From positions 17,200,774-17,264,773 of the forward strand of contig CM050664.1 in assembly GCA_027574665.1 (NCBI GenBank): 64,000 nucleotides of DNA. Reading direction: 5' to 3'. The notes below the pieces were generated by a model that did no database searches, was not told the origin of the DNA, and saw only the letters and a program-made list of their open reading frames with translations. Below are positions 12,301-25,600 of the stretch, in pieces. Source of the stretch: Rhynochetos jubatus (Eukaryota; Chordata; Aves; Eurypygiformes; Rhynochetidae). Numbering within the stretch: position 1 is the first letter of the stretch; each line of letters opens with the position of its first letter. The translations under genes were made by a program, and so were the position numbers.

Positions 12301-13892
12301 ATAGTTGCCCTACGTTATTAAATCAGTTGGTCAGTCAGATCATGGCAGGTCGAGAGGCTCCAGGTGGGACAAGCTGGGAATCACTGTTCCCAGCACACAG
12401 CTTTGCTGGCGGGAGTGATGGAGCATAAACATACCAGCCAGAGCTGATCCTAGGGAAGTGCACAAGTGATTTATTTGCAGTAACTTTTTTCAGTTCAGTA
12501 GGAGCATTGATGGATGAACCAACCGCTCAATTTGACTGGTGCCAGAGCTGTACCGCTTTGCTCAGGGCGAAGGTCTGGGTCGTGGCGGGGGCCGATTTCT
12601 TTGCAGCTCAGAGACAGCAGCACTGGATGCAGGTGCCCACGGGCAAAAGTCAGGAGGGACTGGGGGTGCCTGCTGAGTTCTGGGGGTTTTGTTTTTTGGT
12701 TTATCTTATGGTGCTAGCCTTGAGGTGCTCATGCCCAGCTCTCTGCGTGTTGGCAGGATGGGTAGAGAGGATATGTTTCTGGCATGGAGAAGTAGTGAAA
12801 AGAAAAGACAGGTTATACAAAACAGCTCATCTATTTAGTGAGCTATTTTTAACCTGAAAGGGCTGGGCAACTAATTTTGGGTTCCTGCAGCTTTTGAAAG
12901 TGGATCAGAAAATCAAGGGGCTGAGAAAACAGCCTTGCCTTGGCTGTGAGTGTGCTGAGGGAGGGTCCAGGGTGAGTTGAAGTCTTTGGAAGCAGGTTGG
13001 CACCTTTCTAGGCTGCTGGTTTTGGCCAAGGCTGCTTATCCGTGAGCTAGCCTGGCAGAGTCCTGGAGCGAAATCCTGGGCACTTGCAGCGATTCCCAGA
13101 GGATGGGGATCTGGTGTCAGCTGCCAGAGTCAATGGCTTTTGGAGAACTCCTCAAGGAGACCCTTGGAATTGGTCTTAGCCTGGATGCAGTGCCAGCAAG
13201 CAGAACCCCCTGAGAACACCAGTCCTTTCACGGGAGCTGTGACCCACAGCAGCAACAGATTGAAAATCCCAAATGCTGTCCAGGGATGGCTTTTGGGAGG
13301 CCTTTTGTCCTGTATGAAGGAACTTGGAGGTTGTTTGATTTAGCAGCTTTCTCTCTTGGCCCAGTACTGTTTTGGGCTAGATCTGCTCACCTGGCTTCAG
13401 GAGGTTGATGCACATTCCCTCTTGGATAGCTGTCACCTCTCCCCTCCTCTGTGGTCCCTAGAGCCTTCTCCAGTCCCCATAGAGGGGGGGACTTTATTGT
13501 CCTTACCTGGAGGTTGCTGCCTGGTTATGGAAAAGATGATCTTCAGGATGGAGGAGGAGGAAGGAGAGATTTGTGCCTGGTTTGGGATCTTGTGTGCTTC
13601 TCCTGGGGAGACCTTCAGCCTCGGAGGCAGAACTGAATACTCCAAGAAACACTGGGGGTGAAGAGCCTTCAGGGTTCCAGGAGAGGAGCTTTCCCTGGCT
13701 GGGGGGGCTAGTGGGGTGACCTGTGACGAAACCCAGGGAAGCTGAGCTTGGGAAAGGGGCGGAGGAGAGGCGGTTGGCTTGTGCTGGGGAATGGGCGGGC
13801 AGGCAGGCTGTTAGCTTCAGGGTTTCTGTGGCTTTTTTCTCAATACCTGAATTTGGTGATTGTGAGCTGACATTAATAAGCTATTAATTGAA

Positions 13893-13916
13893 TTATGTAA
13901 GAATTAAATTACATAA
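13893..13916. promoter_or_regulatory. Inverted pair of TTATGTAA / TTACATAA sites
   Basis: TTATGTAA at 13893-13900 and its exact reverse complement TTACATAA at 13909-13916 are separated by eight AT bases. The octamer matches the TTAYGTAA core bound by PAR-bZIP factors (DBP, TEF, HLF), by NFIL3 and, less strictly, by C/EBP proteins. Two facing copies within 24 bases sit in a small AT-rich island with further TTAAT cores (13870-13890). The arrangement could be a circadian or bZIP-responsive intronic element. In AT-rich DNA such a pair can also arise by chance. Confidence 0.35.
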
Positions 13917-14280
13917 AAATTCCCAATAGCCCAGCCTGTTTTGTCCATGCCATTAGGTAATCTGAAGCTGAAGGAACAGTGCTGAGGGAGATGCTCCACT
14001 TTTGTCTTCATAGGAGGAGCAGAGGTGGGTCCAGGTGTCCCTGCTGCTCTGTCAGTCGTAGCCTGGCCTGGGCACCACAGGAGGCTGGGCCGATGACCTG
14101 CTCTTTGCGATGGGGAGCTGTTCCCTCTCATCCTTTGGGGGCATTTCCCACACTGATATCCTGATCCATGTTCCTTGCTGTGTAGTGTGGTGGGCTTCAG
14201 GGTGGGGATGGGGGTTGAGCAATGTTTTCTTGGCAGGATTGTACTTAGTTGTTTTTGGGTGTTTAAAAATATCTCTTCAG

Positions 14281-14404
14281 CTCTGGCAGCATGTCTGTGT
14301 TCAAGCACGTGGTCATGATGGGGAAGAGGAGGAACTGGCAAGTTTTGGGGCTGGAAAACTGCACTGAGGGAACAAATCCTGTTAGCTGCACACAGCATGG
14401 ACAG
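14281..14404 (+). other. Candidate cryptic or poison exon in intron 1
   Basis: An acceptor (ATCTCTTCAG) and a perfect-looking donor (ACAG/GTAAGA) bracket 124 bases. From exon 1 the frame stays open (Ser, Ser, Gly, Ser, Met-Ser-Val-Phe-Lys and on to a Gln). The segment ends in phase 0, though, so exon 2 would then be read GTC GCT GGA TAG and stop at its fourth codon. It therefore cannot be a normal cassette exon. It is either a chance pair of splice signals or an exon whose inclusion would trigger nonsense-mediated decay. Confidence 0.15.
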
Positions 14405-17400
14405 GTAAGAATGGCAGCAGGTCTTCCACCTCTGGCTTACAGCACAGCCCTACTAGGATCCCTGTCACTGGGGCATGACTGCCTTAAGCATAGTCCTGGG
14501 GTGTGTTGTGGTGGCGCTGAGTTACCCAGTATCACATCAGACACTGTGGTGGTGACAAAGCCCACTCCTGAGCCTGAATCCGGGGGTTTTTAGTCAATGC
14601 TGGCTGTTTTAAATGCATGTAGGAGTTGAGAGCTGGTAGGATGGGGCAAGAAGCTGGTTGGGATGTGCAGAGCATTGGGACAGTGCCCAGCACTCCTGGG
14701 GAGCCTCCATCTATCTGCCAGCCACGTCAAATGCTCGGAGTGTCTTGTGCACCCACCTGCAGCACTTAGTCTTGTGAATGTGCGGGGACCTTGTTTCCCA
14801 GGTACTGTACCCTGCAGCTGAGCTGGGTGAGGAGCTTTGAACACACAGTGAGGCTTGGGGCAGCTCTGGATGGCCCTGAGGAGCTCTTGTGTGCGGCTGA
14901 TAGTTTGACTGACTTTTCCCGCTTTGTTTTTGATACCTTTTGAACAAGAGCTTTCTGCTTCCAAGTGACATGTCACTATGGAAAGATGCCTGCATTTTAA
15001 AAGAGAAAACAAGTAAGGGACTTGGAAGTGTTTTTCATTAAGTGAGAAGTCTCCACCTGAAATTATTCAAGAAGGTGTTTGTGGCACTTGTATTTCAAAC
15101 TTTCTAGCACTGTCACCTTCCTTCCCTCCTGGGAGACCAGCAGGAAAATGTGCGTGTGTGCTTGGATTCGCATTTTTGCTCCAACAGATCATTGTAACCT
15201 ATTAAAAAATAAAATCAAAAAATGATGTCCATTGCTGCCGCATGGCAGCGCTCTGTGCCGGGGCCTAACCAGGCTGAGCTGGAAATAGAGCCCTAAATCC
15301 AGTGTCAGTGACTCAGACCGTGGCCTGCTTTGCAGAAGTGCCTAGCACCCGTTAATCCTGTTAACTGTAGCAAGCAGCAGACACTCAGCATCTTTACGGC
15401 TCAGCCGGCATTGTTTGCACGGCCATGCGAGAACCAAACCAGAGGAAGAGCTCTGGGAATTGGAGCTGAAAACTTGAGGCTGTTTGAGGTGAAGAGGTGC
15501 TGGTGGGTTGCAGAGTGCTCTCAGGTGGTGCAGCTGGAGGGATGCCTGTCCTCAGAGGCTGTTGGGTGAGGCAGGTTGCAAACAGGGAGTGCTGCTGCTG
15601 CTCTATTCTACCTGGTCTGGCACTGCGGCGCTGTGCGGCTGTGGCTCTTGGGGTGACTGATGCCTTCCAGCATTTTGCAGCTGCATCCTTCACCCTCTGT
15701 GCTGGTGCTGTGCGGTGAGGTGAAGGGCCGAGTCTTCCTCCCCTCTCCTCTGCATCAGCTCTTCCTCAGCATTGCATCCCTGGTGTCTCACAAACATGAC
15801 AAGCCGTCAGATGTCAACAGTTCTGTTTTGTGAGCAGAGTGGCAGTGCCATGAGAAGAAATGACATTTAGCTTTTGTTGCTTGATTGAGCTGCCTGGGCT
15901 TTGCATATTAAACCTAAAGAGGCTTTTTGCTTTGCTCTCCCCTGTTATCACTGTGGCTGTGATCTAGCAGGAGGGGGCTTGGGGAGCAGCATGGACAAGA
16001 AATCTCTCCTCCTATCAAAGCTGTTCTTGCAAGGGGCCTCTCCACCAACCTGACAATCCCGGTTCTCCACAGAGGTTTCCCTGCACTGGGGAATGCCTGA
16101 GTGCCTTTCCAGTCCCAGCGGCCAGTATCCTGGCACAGCTCTGCGGTGCTGCTGGCCCCCTCCTCTCACACTGTGTGGTGCCAGGTACCAGCATGTTACT
16201 GGTGGAAATGATATGGACAGAGCCAGGCATGCCTTGCTTCCACAGCCCGCTCTACCTCTTGATGCTCCTCAAAAGCCTGCTCTTGTGGCTGTAGAAGTGT
16301 GTTTAAGATCTCTCCCGTGAAAGCACGGGCACAAGGGGTCCTGGGGGCTGGCTAATTCAAGCTTTCTGGATCTGACAGGCCGAAAAAGCACACCTGAGCT
16401 CTTGGTGTCATCTCGTTGGGTTTGGGCACTGTGTGAGCTTCTAAAGCCAAGTGGTATGGTTTGTAACCAGTGTTCTTCCTTTTATGCCTAGCTTCTCTCC
16501 TCCTTTTAAAGCTAATCTTTGGGACAGGAGAAGAGGTTGGGAGCTGACTGTTTTCTGCACAAGCTGAAGCTAATCTTTGCCTGGATTAGGCAGAAAAAAA
16601 TGGATAGTCATCCTTTATTTATGGAGTGGTAGTTGGATGGGGTAGCGGGTGGAATGGGAAGTTATACTGGTATTAAGGGGAATTACATCTGTAGCATGAC
16701 TACAGAAAAGTTCTCCTTCAGCAGAAAGCCTTGGCCTGTGAGTCACGGTTGCTAGAAAGACTGTTTGATTCTTAATTCACCCACTGTTTTGGCACTGAGT
16801 CACAGCTGGGTGGGTGTACAGGTAGGAAACAAGCACCAGCAATACACACTGGGACTGGTGCACAGGGAAGGAAGTGATTTCAGACAGCGGATGTGAATTT
16901 TAACAGCTTTAATAGAAGTGGTGGCTGGCGAGGGGAAGAGTGCTGAATGGAGGCTGTCCCTGTTTGCCCTTCTCAGCCCACTGCTGCCTGCGCGGAGGTG
17001 CCGAGCAGCCCAGCCCCTGCCTTGGGTGACACTAGGGGCTTTTCTTGCTCTGCTTGTGGAGCAAATGCTGCTCTCCAGCTGGGAGTGGGGTTTGAGGGTG
17101 GCCCTGCCAGGCATGGGGGAGTTCTGGGGGTGCAAGCTGCCCTGCTAACAGCTGTCAGGGTTATGTAGCTGCATCAGGGTCACTTGGCTTTGGAGGTGAA
17201 GGGGATCTGTGCCCTTGAGTGCCTCAGGGAGATGTTGGGCTGAATGGCATGTTGGGAGCCTGTGGGGGCAGTGGGCAGAGCCCTGGGGCGCAGGGAGGAG
17301 GTGCCATTGTGATTTGGAGGGGTCTGAGCACAGAGTATCACCTCTCATTGCCCACAGCATGCTCAGCACCCTGGTGTGGGCAGCGGAGCAGGGAGATAGC

Positions 17401-19452
17401 CACCATGGATGCTGATGGACATCCTGAAAGTAGCCAGCCCTGATCCTGGCCCCCATGTTGGGGGAGAGAAGATGGAGACAGAGCAGTGGTGTGCCCAGCC
17501 CTGCACCCTTCTGTGGGGAGGTTTGAGTGGGTTATCGCCTTCAAAGGCCTTGCTGAGGGAACAGCCACCCCAGGAGGAGAGGGCTCTTTGGAGAGAGCAT
17601 CCCACTGGTGCTCTCCTGCATGAGCTGGGCTGAGACCAGGCTCTGGAATAGATGGAGGTGGGTGGGTGGGTGTGAGACAAGGGAGATTTTTCTGGACTAA
17701 ATAAAAACATTTCAAAGAGGAAAGGGAAAAAAGACTACTTCTGTTTAGAATACTTCAAATGGGAAGACCAGGATACTTTCTTTAATAATTAAAAAGCTTA
17801 GGGTTTTTTTCCAAAATTCAGTGTTTTCTCCTGTAGGAATAGCTGGCAATTATACAAATTTATGCAAAATATTTTTAGTTTGTGGTTTCTGATGAGAAAG
17901 AATGCAGGCAGGAAGAAGGAGCTTCTTCTAGTTAGCTGGCTATGGCAGCCACTTCGGTTTGGGGGAAGCAGAGCAGAGCCCAGATTCTCACCCCCTGCCC
18001 AAGGGAACCCCTCAGATGTGGCCACTGCTACTTGCAGCACCCTTCCATGGGTGTTTGGTGCTCAGAAGCCATCTGAGCTGGCATTTATCCCCACTGGCTA
18101 GTCTGGGCCTGCTGCTGGTCCTCTGCACAGAATTCAGGTGACCACCTCAGTTACATCTTTTTTTTTTGGCTGCAAATCCATGTTTGTGGAAAATCTGGAA
18201 AGCTTCAGCACATTTTTCTGTTGCTTTAAAGAACAAACAGCTACAATTTGGATTATAGAAGGACTTTCTCCTGGTGCACATTGTAGAAGTCCCCAGAGTT
18301 ACACCCACAGCTGGCAAGGGGTTGTCACTTGGGGTGATAGAATCTTATGGGTTATTTATTCCTACTGCCTCAATGACCTTCCAAAGGCATAAAAACTGTA
18401 TCAGGCTTATATTCACAAGGAAAAGAGGTGTTTTTATGTCGGGAAGGCTTGCTGCCGAGGAAATTCCCTCTCTGTTGTTGGCTGGGCTGCTTGGGGTTCA
18501 TCCTCCTGCAATCTCCGGTGCGGACAGCTGCAGCCTGCTCCTGCATGGACCACCCAGCAGCTGGTAGGAGAATATCATTGGGGAACACACAAAGAAAATA
18601 CATGTGTGACCAAAGCATAAAAGTAGTTCTTGCTCATGGTGCTGTTAACCCTTGTAGTGCTGTTTGATTAGGTACAAGTGCCCGTGCAGGGGAGGAGAGC
18701 GCAGCCCTGATGAGGGGCCACAGAGATCATCGTGGAGAGAGGAGGCACTGGAGAAGCATGTTTCAGCAGGCGTGTTGATTCACCCCCCTGCATGAGTGTG
18801 TTGCGAGGCTCTGAAGCAAGCAGCTGCACTGACTTTTCATGGCCTTCTTTTCTAGAGAGGTGGGAAGAGTGAGAGCTTATTCAAACTGATGGTTTAGGGG
18901 ACAGTATTCCCTCCTGAGGGGTAGCAGCAGGTATGTGCTTCCCCTGGCAGAGCCCATCTCTGCTGTTCTCTGAGGATGCTGAGCTTCTCACAGACAGCCT
19001 GGCAGCTAAAGCTGTGCCTGGGTTCCCACTTAGGGAAGGGATGCTTTTGGGCTTTGCTTCCCTTACATCCCATGGGATGGACCGGCAGCCCAGCCCCAAG
19101 GGACAGTTTCTTGCCTTCTGTGCTGGTGACGTGCAGTGTGGCCATGGGGCTGGGACCGAGACCTGAGCCTGTACCCGGGTGCTGTTGCCTGACCCCCATG
19201 TTCCCACAGCTGGGCTGCACTGAGCCTGGCAGCGGACTAGTGCCCTGCTGTGAACACTGGGAACGGGCTGCCTTTTGGGTAATTTTGGGCCGTTTGCTCC
19301 TTGCTCTTTCTGGAAAGACAGATAAACCCTATTACGCCCCCTGGTCCAGGTGGCAAGTGCCACCAGAGGCAAGTGCCTGCTGCGAGCAGCTGTCCTGCCC
19401 ATGCCAAAAGCTCAGCTCCTGGCTGCATCCATTACTCATTCAGCAAAAGCCA

Positions 19453-19466
19453 TTTTTTTTTTTTTT
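19453..19466 (+). repeat. T14 homopolymer
   Basis: There is a run of fourteen T followed by AAAG in intron 1. It is not next to a transposon end I can recognise. It is listed only as a length-unstable tract. Confidence 0.75.
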
Positions 19467-22400
19467 AAAGGGATGTTACTGTGACATGCTGGGAGCATAA
19501 AAATCTGTCTTGTTGAACAGGCTTGTTGTCCCTCTGATCATGGTGATGACCTGCTACTGATGTTCTGGTGCTTCAGATGAAAATGAAAACCCACCTAAGG
19601 CTCTGGATGAAAGGTGGTGCCCAGGAGGGTTTAAAACAACAATATGCTGTCTAAGCCTATGATTGTAAATACATTTTTTGTCAAAAACATATGAAATAAT
19701 TATTTTTGCCAGGGTTAGTAGTCAGACTAGCTTTGCTGTTGTTAGCCTCAAGTACTGGAAAATGTGGTCATGCTGCAGAAATTATAGGATTTAAAGTAAA
19801 CTGAGCAGCCCCAACAGATGTCTGGAGTGTCTTTATGCTCTCTGTGCTGGAGCTTGTCAAGTTCATGCCTGAAGTGTCTCCCCAGTGTTTGTCAGGAGCA
19901 GCAGTGTCCTTTCCAAGATGATCTCAGCAGCTCTTTGTCTCCTCTGTCGTGTGACTGGGATTTAGAAGCAACAGGGGAGACCAGCCCTGTGTCATGAGAC
20001 TGGGAACAGGATCAGGAGTTGGGCTGTGCAGCCAGTGGGCATCCCTGGGAGGGGCCAGGTTGTGCTGGGGGCAGCAGTGAACCAGCACAGTGGCTCCAGT
20101 CCCGCCTCAGTGATCTTGTGCTGGTGCAGGGTCAGTGAGAGGAGGGTGCTGGAGGTGGTGTGGTGCTGGACATCATGCTGGATCCCCTTCCCATCCTCCT
20201 TGAAAGGTATTTGCAGATGTAAAGGAGGGAGTAAGCCAACCTCTTAAAATTTGAGTGGGGATGCTTGTCTTCCTTCTTACGTGTGCTTCATGAGCTTTTG
20301 TTCCTGAAATTTCTCAAGGGCAAACAGGAGATGAGTAATTGCCACAAAAGAAAAGCGGGAGCCAGGGCACTACCTCTGTGGTTCAGTGTCTCGTGAACCT
20401 GGAAGTGAGAGGTTTCTGCTCTGTACAAGCCCTTGGCAGGTCACAAGCCTCTTCTCATCTCTGCTCTCCCCCACCTTTAAACATCTGTATATGGTTAATA
20501 ATGGTGTGGAACTGAAAGGCTTGCCCTCTACAGCAAGGAACTGCATTGCACTTCTCTGGGTTGGTTTGTCCTCTGACTTAATGTGCCTGTTGCACCACGG
20601 CTACGTCCCAGACACATTGTCCCTCACCTGCCTCAGGGTTGGCCATGTTTCTGAGTTGGTGTGACCCTAGGGGCTGCATCCTGCTTGTGAGCTGAGTTTC
20701 AGTGTGCAAGACCTTGAGGTGAGTTTCCTAATTTGCCTAAAACACCCTTCTTAATAAGGTGGGGAGTGCAGCCTCAGCCCTCTTTCTTTCGAAGCGTGGT
20801 CCATGAGCCTTCTCTGTTCCCTGTGGACCATCCCAAATGCCTTTGGCTGTCTCTGGGCTTTCCAGGTGCCTGGACGGCAGAGCCTGGCTACAGGCGCAAG
20901 GAGCCGGGGACGTTCACAATGCTGCTCCCTGAGGATGCAGGTCACGCTCTCAAGCTGCCGGGAGGGAGGATGCTTGCCTGTGCTGCCGTTGTGCCGGAAT
21001 TCATGTGTTCACCTTTGTCTGCCCTCTTTCCCCATTTATCAGAGAGAACTCTGTGAGCAGGGTAAATGTTCACACTCCGTAAGCGTGTCTGCTTCTCTCT
21101 CTGGCCCCAAGGACTTTGTGTCTTTGGGCTTTGTTTTTGTTGAGGAGGAGCAGCTCCAGCAGGTCTGCTCTGACTCTGCCAGAGCCTCCCAAGAGCCTCG
21201 TGTTGGCATTGCCCCCATTCATGGTGTGTGGCTCAGTGAGGGAGGTGGGCAAAGGGTGCACAGGGCTCCTCTCCCCTGTGGGACATGGAGGGGATGGTCT
21301 CGTGAGGGGGGGTTGGTTCACTGCCTGCAGTGGAGCTGGAAAAAAGGTTCTTTTAACAAAGAAACCAACATACTTCGATTAAATAAATAGCAGTGTCCAA
21401 CCCCAAAGTATTTCCTTTTCCCTTTTTAACACTTAAATAACTGTTGAAATGGAAGCATTGCTGTAAACCCAGGCATGGTGCTGCGGTTTAGAGCTGCTGC
21501 TGTAAGATGTGTCTTTCACCTTGTTTCCCTGAGGTGTGAGGCTGTCTGAGCCTGGCTTTGCCTGCTGACCCGCTTGGATGGCTGGGATGGTGCCAGGGGG
21601 TGAGTGCTGGCAAAGTGGCAGCGGGTCCTCAGCAGTGACTCAATGCTGTGTGGGTGAGAGGCTGTGGTGGTGTCAGCAGTTGCTGGCCTGACACCAGCTG
21701 TTGCACACTGGAGTGCTTGGGGTCATCAAGCAGGACTTCTGGCCTTTTTCTGAGAAATGTGGTGACTGGCTCCAGCCTGGCAGGGTGGGCAATGGAGTCA
21801 GGCTGGGTCTGGGGGCATGGCTGGACTCAGAGGGGGCAGCGGGTGCTGAATGCTCCTCTGCCAAGCAGCTCTTCTGAAAGGTTTTGCTGAGGCTCTCCCT
21901 GTGTTTCCTAGCACAGGGGCTGTGTGATCTCCTCTCCTGCCCCTCCTGGCAGCCACTGGAGCTGTGGTACCTGTCCTAATAGAAAAGCAGGTTTGCAGGG
22001 ACAGGAGCAATTATTCCCAGGTGGTGGTGTTCAGTGCTTGGGCAATGGTTCCTGCTGGAGATGCACTTCAAGCCGGAGAGATGTCAGGAGAGGAAGCTTT
22101 TGCAAACCAGCTGGTAGAAATCATGGTATTTGCCAGCTCACAGCTGAGCTTGGGAAGGTATTTTTATAGCTTCATGTGGTGTTTTTTTCTTTTCTGAACT
22201 TGCAAGCTGAATGCTGTTTTGATTTTTGTTGTGCTTTGAAACTGTTTCACAGCCTGATAAAAGATGCTTTGTTTTCAGCTATCATCCTCCGCTCCTCAGC
22301 CCTTGTTACCTTTTAACAGCATGAAAACATTTCTGTGGAGGCCAGGCTTGAACTGGGAAGAGAGACATGTTGCACGGCTGAACTCTGCTGCCTGCCTGGA

Positions 22401-25129
22401 GCCCAGCTCCTGTTCCCATGCAGGAGACAGGGTTGCTGCTGCCTCCTTGCTGGTCCCAAACTGTTAAAAGAGGTAACCAGGTGTGTGGACCCCAGTGCAG
22501 GATTAAGACTGTCCAAGCTCCTTGTGCCCCAGGGATGTCCTTGGGAACAGGGAGGAGGGGGCAGCAGCACCTTGCGGGTGATGGAGAGGGGCTGTTTGGC
22601 AGCAGTGCAGGGTGGGGAGAGCACTTTGCCGTGGGGCTTGGGCCTCTCTGTTAGAACAGTGCCTTACTTGGTGGAGTTGGTGACTGCTTCCTCCTGCTAA
22701 AAACGTGTCTCGGTGTGACAGTAGGCCCCATTGGAGGGAAGTGGTAGACTGTCACCGCTTGCTGCTCCTGATACGAGAACTGGTGTGGGACTGCGGCTGT
22801 GGAAGGTTAACTTGGATACATATGCTGGGCAGTGAGGGAAGAAGATTTTCTGTTTGGGTGTCTCTTGAATGTGGTGGGAAGACTTTTCTCTTGCTGTGAA
22901 ATTCACAGGGTCGCTGGAAAAAGTGCCAGTGACTCAGGGGTTTGCTAACAGTTGATAAGGCTTCCAGAGCAAACAATGGTGATTTGACTATGTGTGGGTG
23001 CCCTGTGAAGGCTATGCTTTTCCTGAATCCTTGGCCTCTGTTTCTTGAGGCCACCCTGTATTTTACCAGTTGTATCGCTTCCTCTGACTCCTTCTCTGGG
23101 CTTCCCCACTTCTGTACTATCTTCTTAAACTCCAATCTGTGGGGCTCTGCTTCTGCTTTGGGCCACACTGCCTTGCATCCTGGAGGCTGCTGTCACCTCG
23201 TGCCTCTGTCCGGAAATGGCTTTGAAGGCGCTTGCAGCCTCCTCTGTGCTGCTCCTCTTCTGGAAGAAGCTGCGCAGGAGGTGCACGCTGCCTTCACCCT
23301 CCAAGCAGAGACGCTTGCCCCACCACCAAGAGAGTTGTGGTGGGTAATTGTTCCTCCTGGCTTGTAGCATCTCTCATTTTCCTGAATCCAGCCAAAACCT
23401 TTGAGTTTTTAAGGTCAGGTTGCTAAGTTACACCTCCTTGGAGGAGCAGGCAGAGCAGTGTCTTACAGGCAGGAGCAGCTGCCAGCTGGGAAAATGTGGG
23501 AGCGGTGTCCCTTTGCAATAAATAGGCTCTCCTGGCCCCCATCCTTGCCATCCTCCATCAGTCCCAGGCTAATCTCAATGCCTCATTTAGCTGTTCTTCC
23601 CCAAACCTTCAGCTTTATAAACTCCCTTGGCTCAGCAGATTTAGTGAACTAATTGAGGGTGTGGAGGAGCCACTAGCGATTACCTGTGAAATGCCATGCA
23701 GTCCCGCAGAAGGAGCAGCCGTTTGGCTTCTCCATCATCCTTTTTGGAATCCTTATTTTTGCCCTTTGTGTCTGCGAGCTCTGCGGGATACGTGTTGTCC
23801 CCCTCAGAGCTTGGAAATGGTCTTGCGTATTAGGACGTATGGCTGTCACCAAGCCCCAGTGCTGGAGCAGGTGAGCAAGGTCTGGAGCAGCTGGTGCTCT
23901 GCCCCTCTCCCTTTTTAGCTTGGCTTAACCTCCCTCTGTCCTTCCTGTTCTCTGTGAGCAGGCTGGCTTGGGGAAGATGGAGGAAACTGGGTTAGTGCCC
24001 ACTCGAGTTTGTCTGAGAGCTGTTTGGACTGGGTGCTGTGGCAGGGCGAGGGCTTCCCCTTGCCAGGAACGGGACATCTCCAGAGTGTCTTTGGGCACTT
24101 CCAGGAGGTGTGTGGGAAGTTTTCTCGCTCACTTCCCTGGGAAAACATGTAAATCAGTGAGACTTACTTAAGGTCCTCTTTGGATTGTGTGGGTGGTTTA
24201 GGGTTATTTTTCACTCCTGCTTGCTGGATTTCTGCTGTGGCTGGTGTGGTGACTCCATCATTCCCCTGGATAAGGTGGAGACTCTGTGTTCTCTCTTTCA
24301 AAATGAGACTCAAACATTCAGGTTGGGCTGGGAAGTGCCCTCTGGAGAGCAACTTCTCCCATTTTGAAATAAGTGGGGAGGACAGGCTGGAGGGGAGGTG
24401 CAGTTGATTGCAGTAGGAATGTGGGGTCTGGCTTTCCCTGGTTTAACTTGCAATAACCTTTACTCTATCCCTCCCTTCCCCTTATCTCTGCTCAGCCCTT
24501 CTCTTTCCCTGGGTTGACGAAGAAGCCATCTGGTAAGGACATCCCTATGGGGAGGGCACTAGACATGGTCTTTTGGGATGTGCTCTGCTTCTTGTTTTTG
24601 CTTTGTTTTGTCACAGTGGGGTTTTTTTTGTAGCCGTGTCCCTGGGCTGTGGCTTGGGTGGGGCATGTTGGAGCAGCCTTGCCATCCTGTGCCTGTCCCC
24701 AGGGCTTGTGACAGGGGACCTGGCCCTGGTGACTGTTCTCACATTTCCCCATCTGGCCATGGACTGGGAGTGATGGAGCTGTCACTGGGTTCCTGCCTGA
24801 GCCCTTGTGCGCAGCCAGAAGGATTTTTCCACCCTTGTCAAGACTTGATTATGTGCTTTCCTTTCTACCAAAATGCCAAACAGTGGCTAAATATAGGCTG
24901 TAAGAGCATTGATTATGGCTTTTCTAATTGAGCTTTACACTCCATCAGGGCTCTTCACTAATGGGATGTGGCATCCTTGATAGCGCCGAGCTGTGGAGCC
25001 TTCCTGGGAAGTGTACGTAGACGCAGCGTGATTTCCTGGTGGCAGATGTCTGGTCCTGGCTGACAGTTGCTGCTGAGGCCTCTGGAGTTTTGCACCGGAT
25101 GGTGTCCGGAGAGCTGCAGTTTGCTTGGG

Positions 25130-25600
25130 AATTTGAGTTCAGATTTCAGATAGAAACAGGTTTCTAGTTGCTTTGCTTTTTTGTGATATAAATCATTGTC
25201 TGCAGCTACACAGCTTTAAAACTGCTTCTCCACGTTTAATTCTTCCCTTTTACCCCCGTGGTTTGTGTGAGTGGCACTGTAGGCACAAAGGGATGCTAGC
25301 ACTTAAAATATGCTAATGCTATACCGCAGGTGATGGAGCTATATGCAGGTGCGTTTAAAAGCACTGAGATTTACATGCAGGAGAAAAGGCATGTTTTGAA
25401 CTCCGGCAGAGCCCAGGACTCATTTATGCCGCACAGCGATGCGTTAAGTTACATCCCTGTCGTCTTGTGCTAGTGGAATGTATTACAATGAGAGAGGGTA
25501 CATACATTTTACTGAAATAGAAACAGCTTGGAGTGCTAATTCTGGTTTTGTATCTCCTGCTGTAGATTGTTATCACGTTGATACAAGTGAGATGGGGGGC
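25130..25600. promoter_or_regulatory. AT-rich unique block in intron 1, candidate regulatory element
   Basis: About 470 bases of low-GC, non-repetitive sequence contain many TAAT, TTTAAA and GATA-like cores (ATGCTAATGC, TTATCACGTTGATAC), set in G/T-rich intron. It contains no reading frame worth noting. The block looks like those often found as conserved enhancers in long vertebrate introns. No direct evidence of function is visible. Confidence 0.22.
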
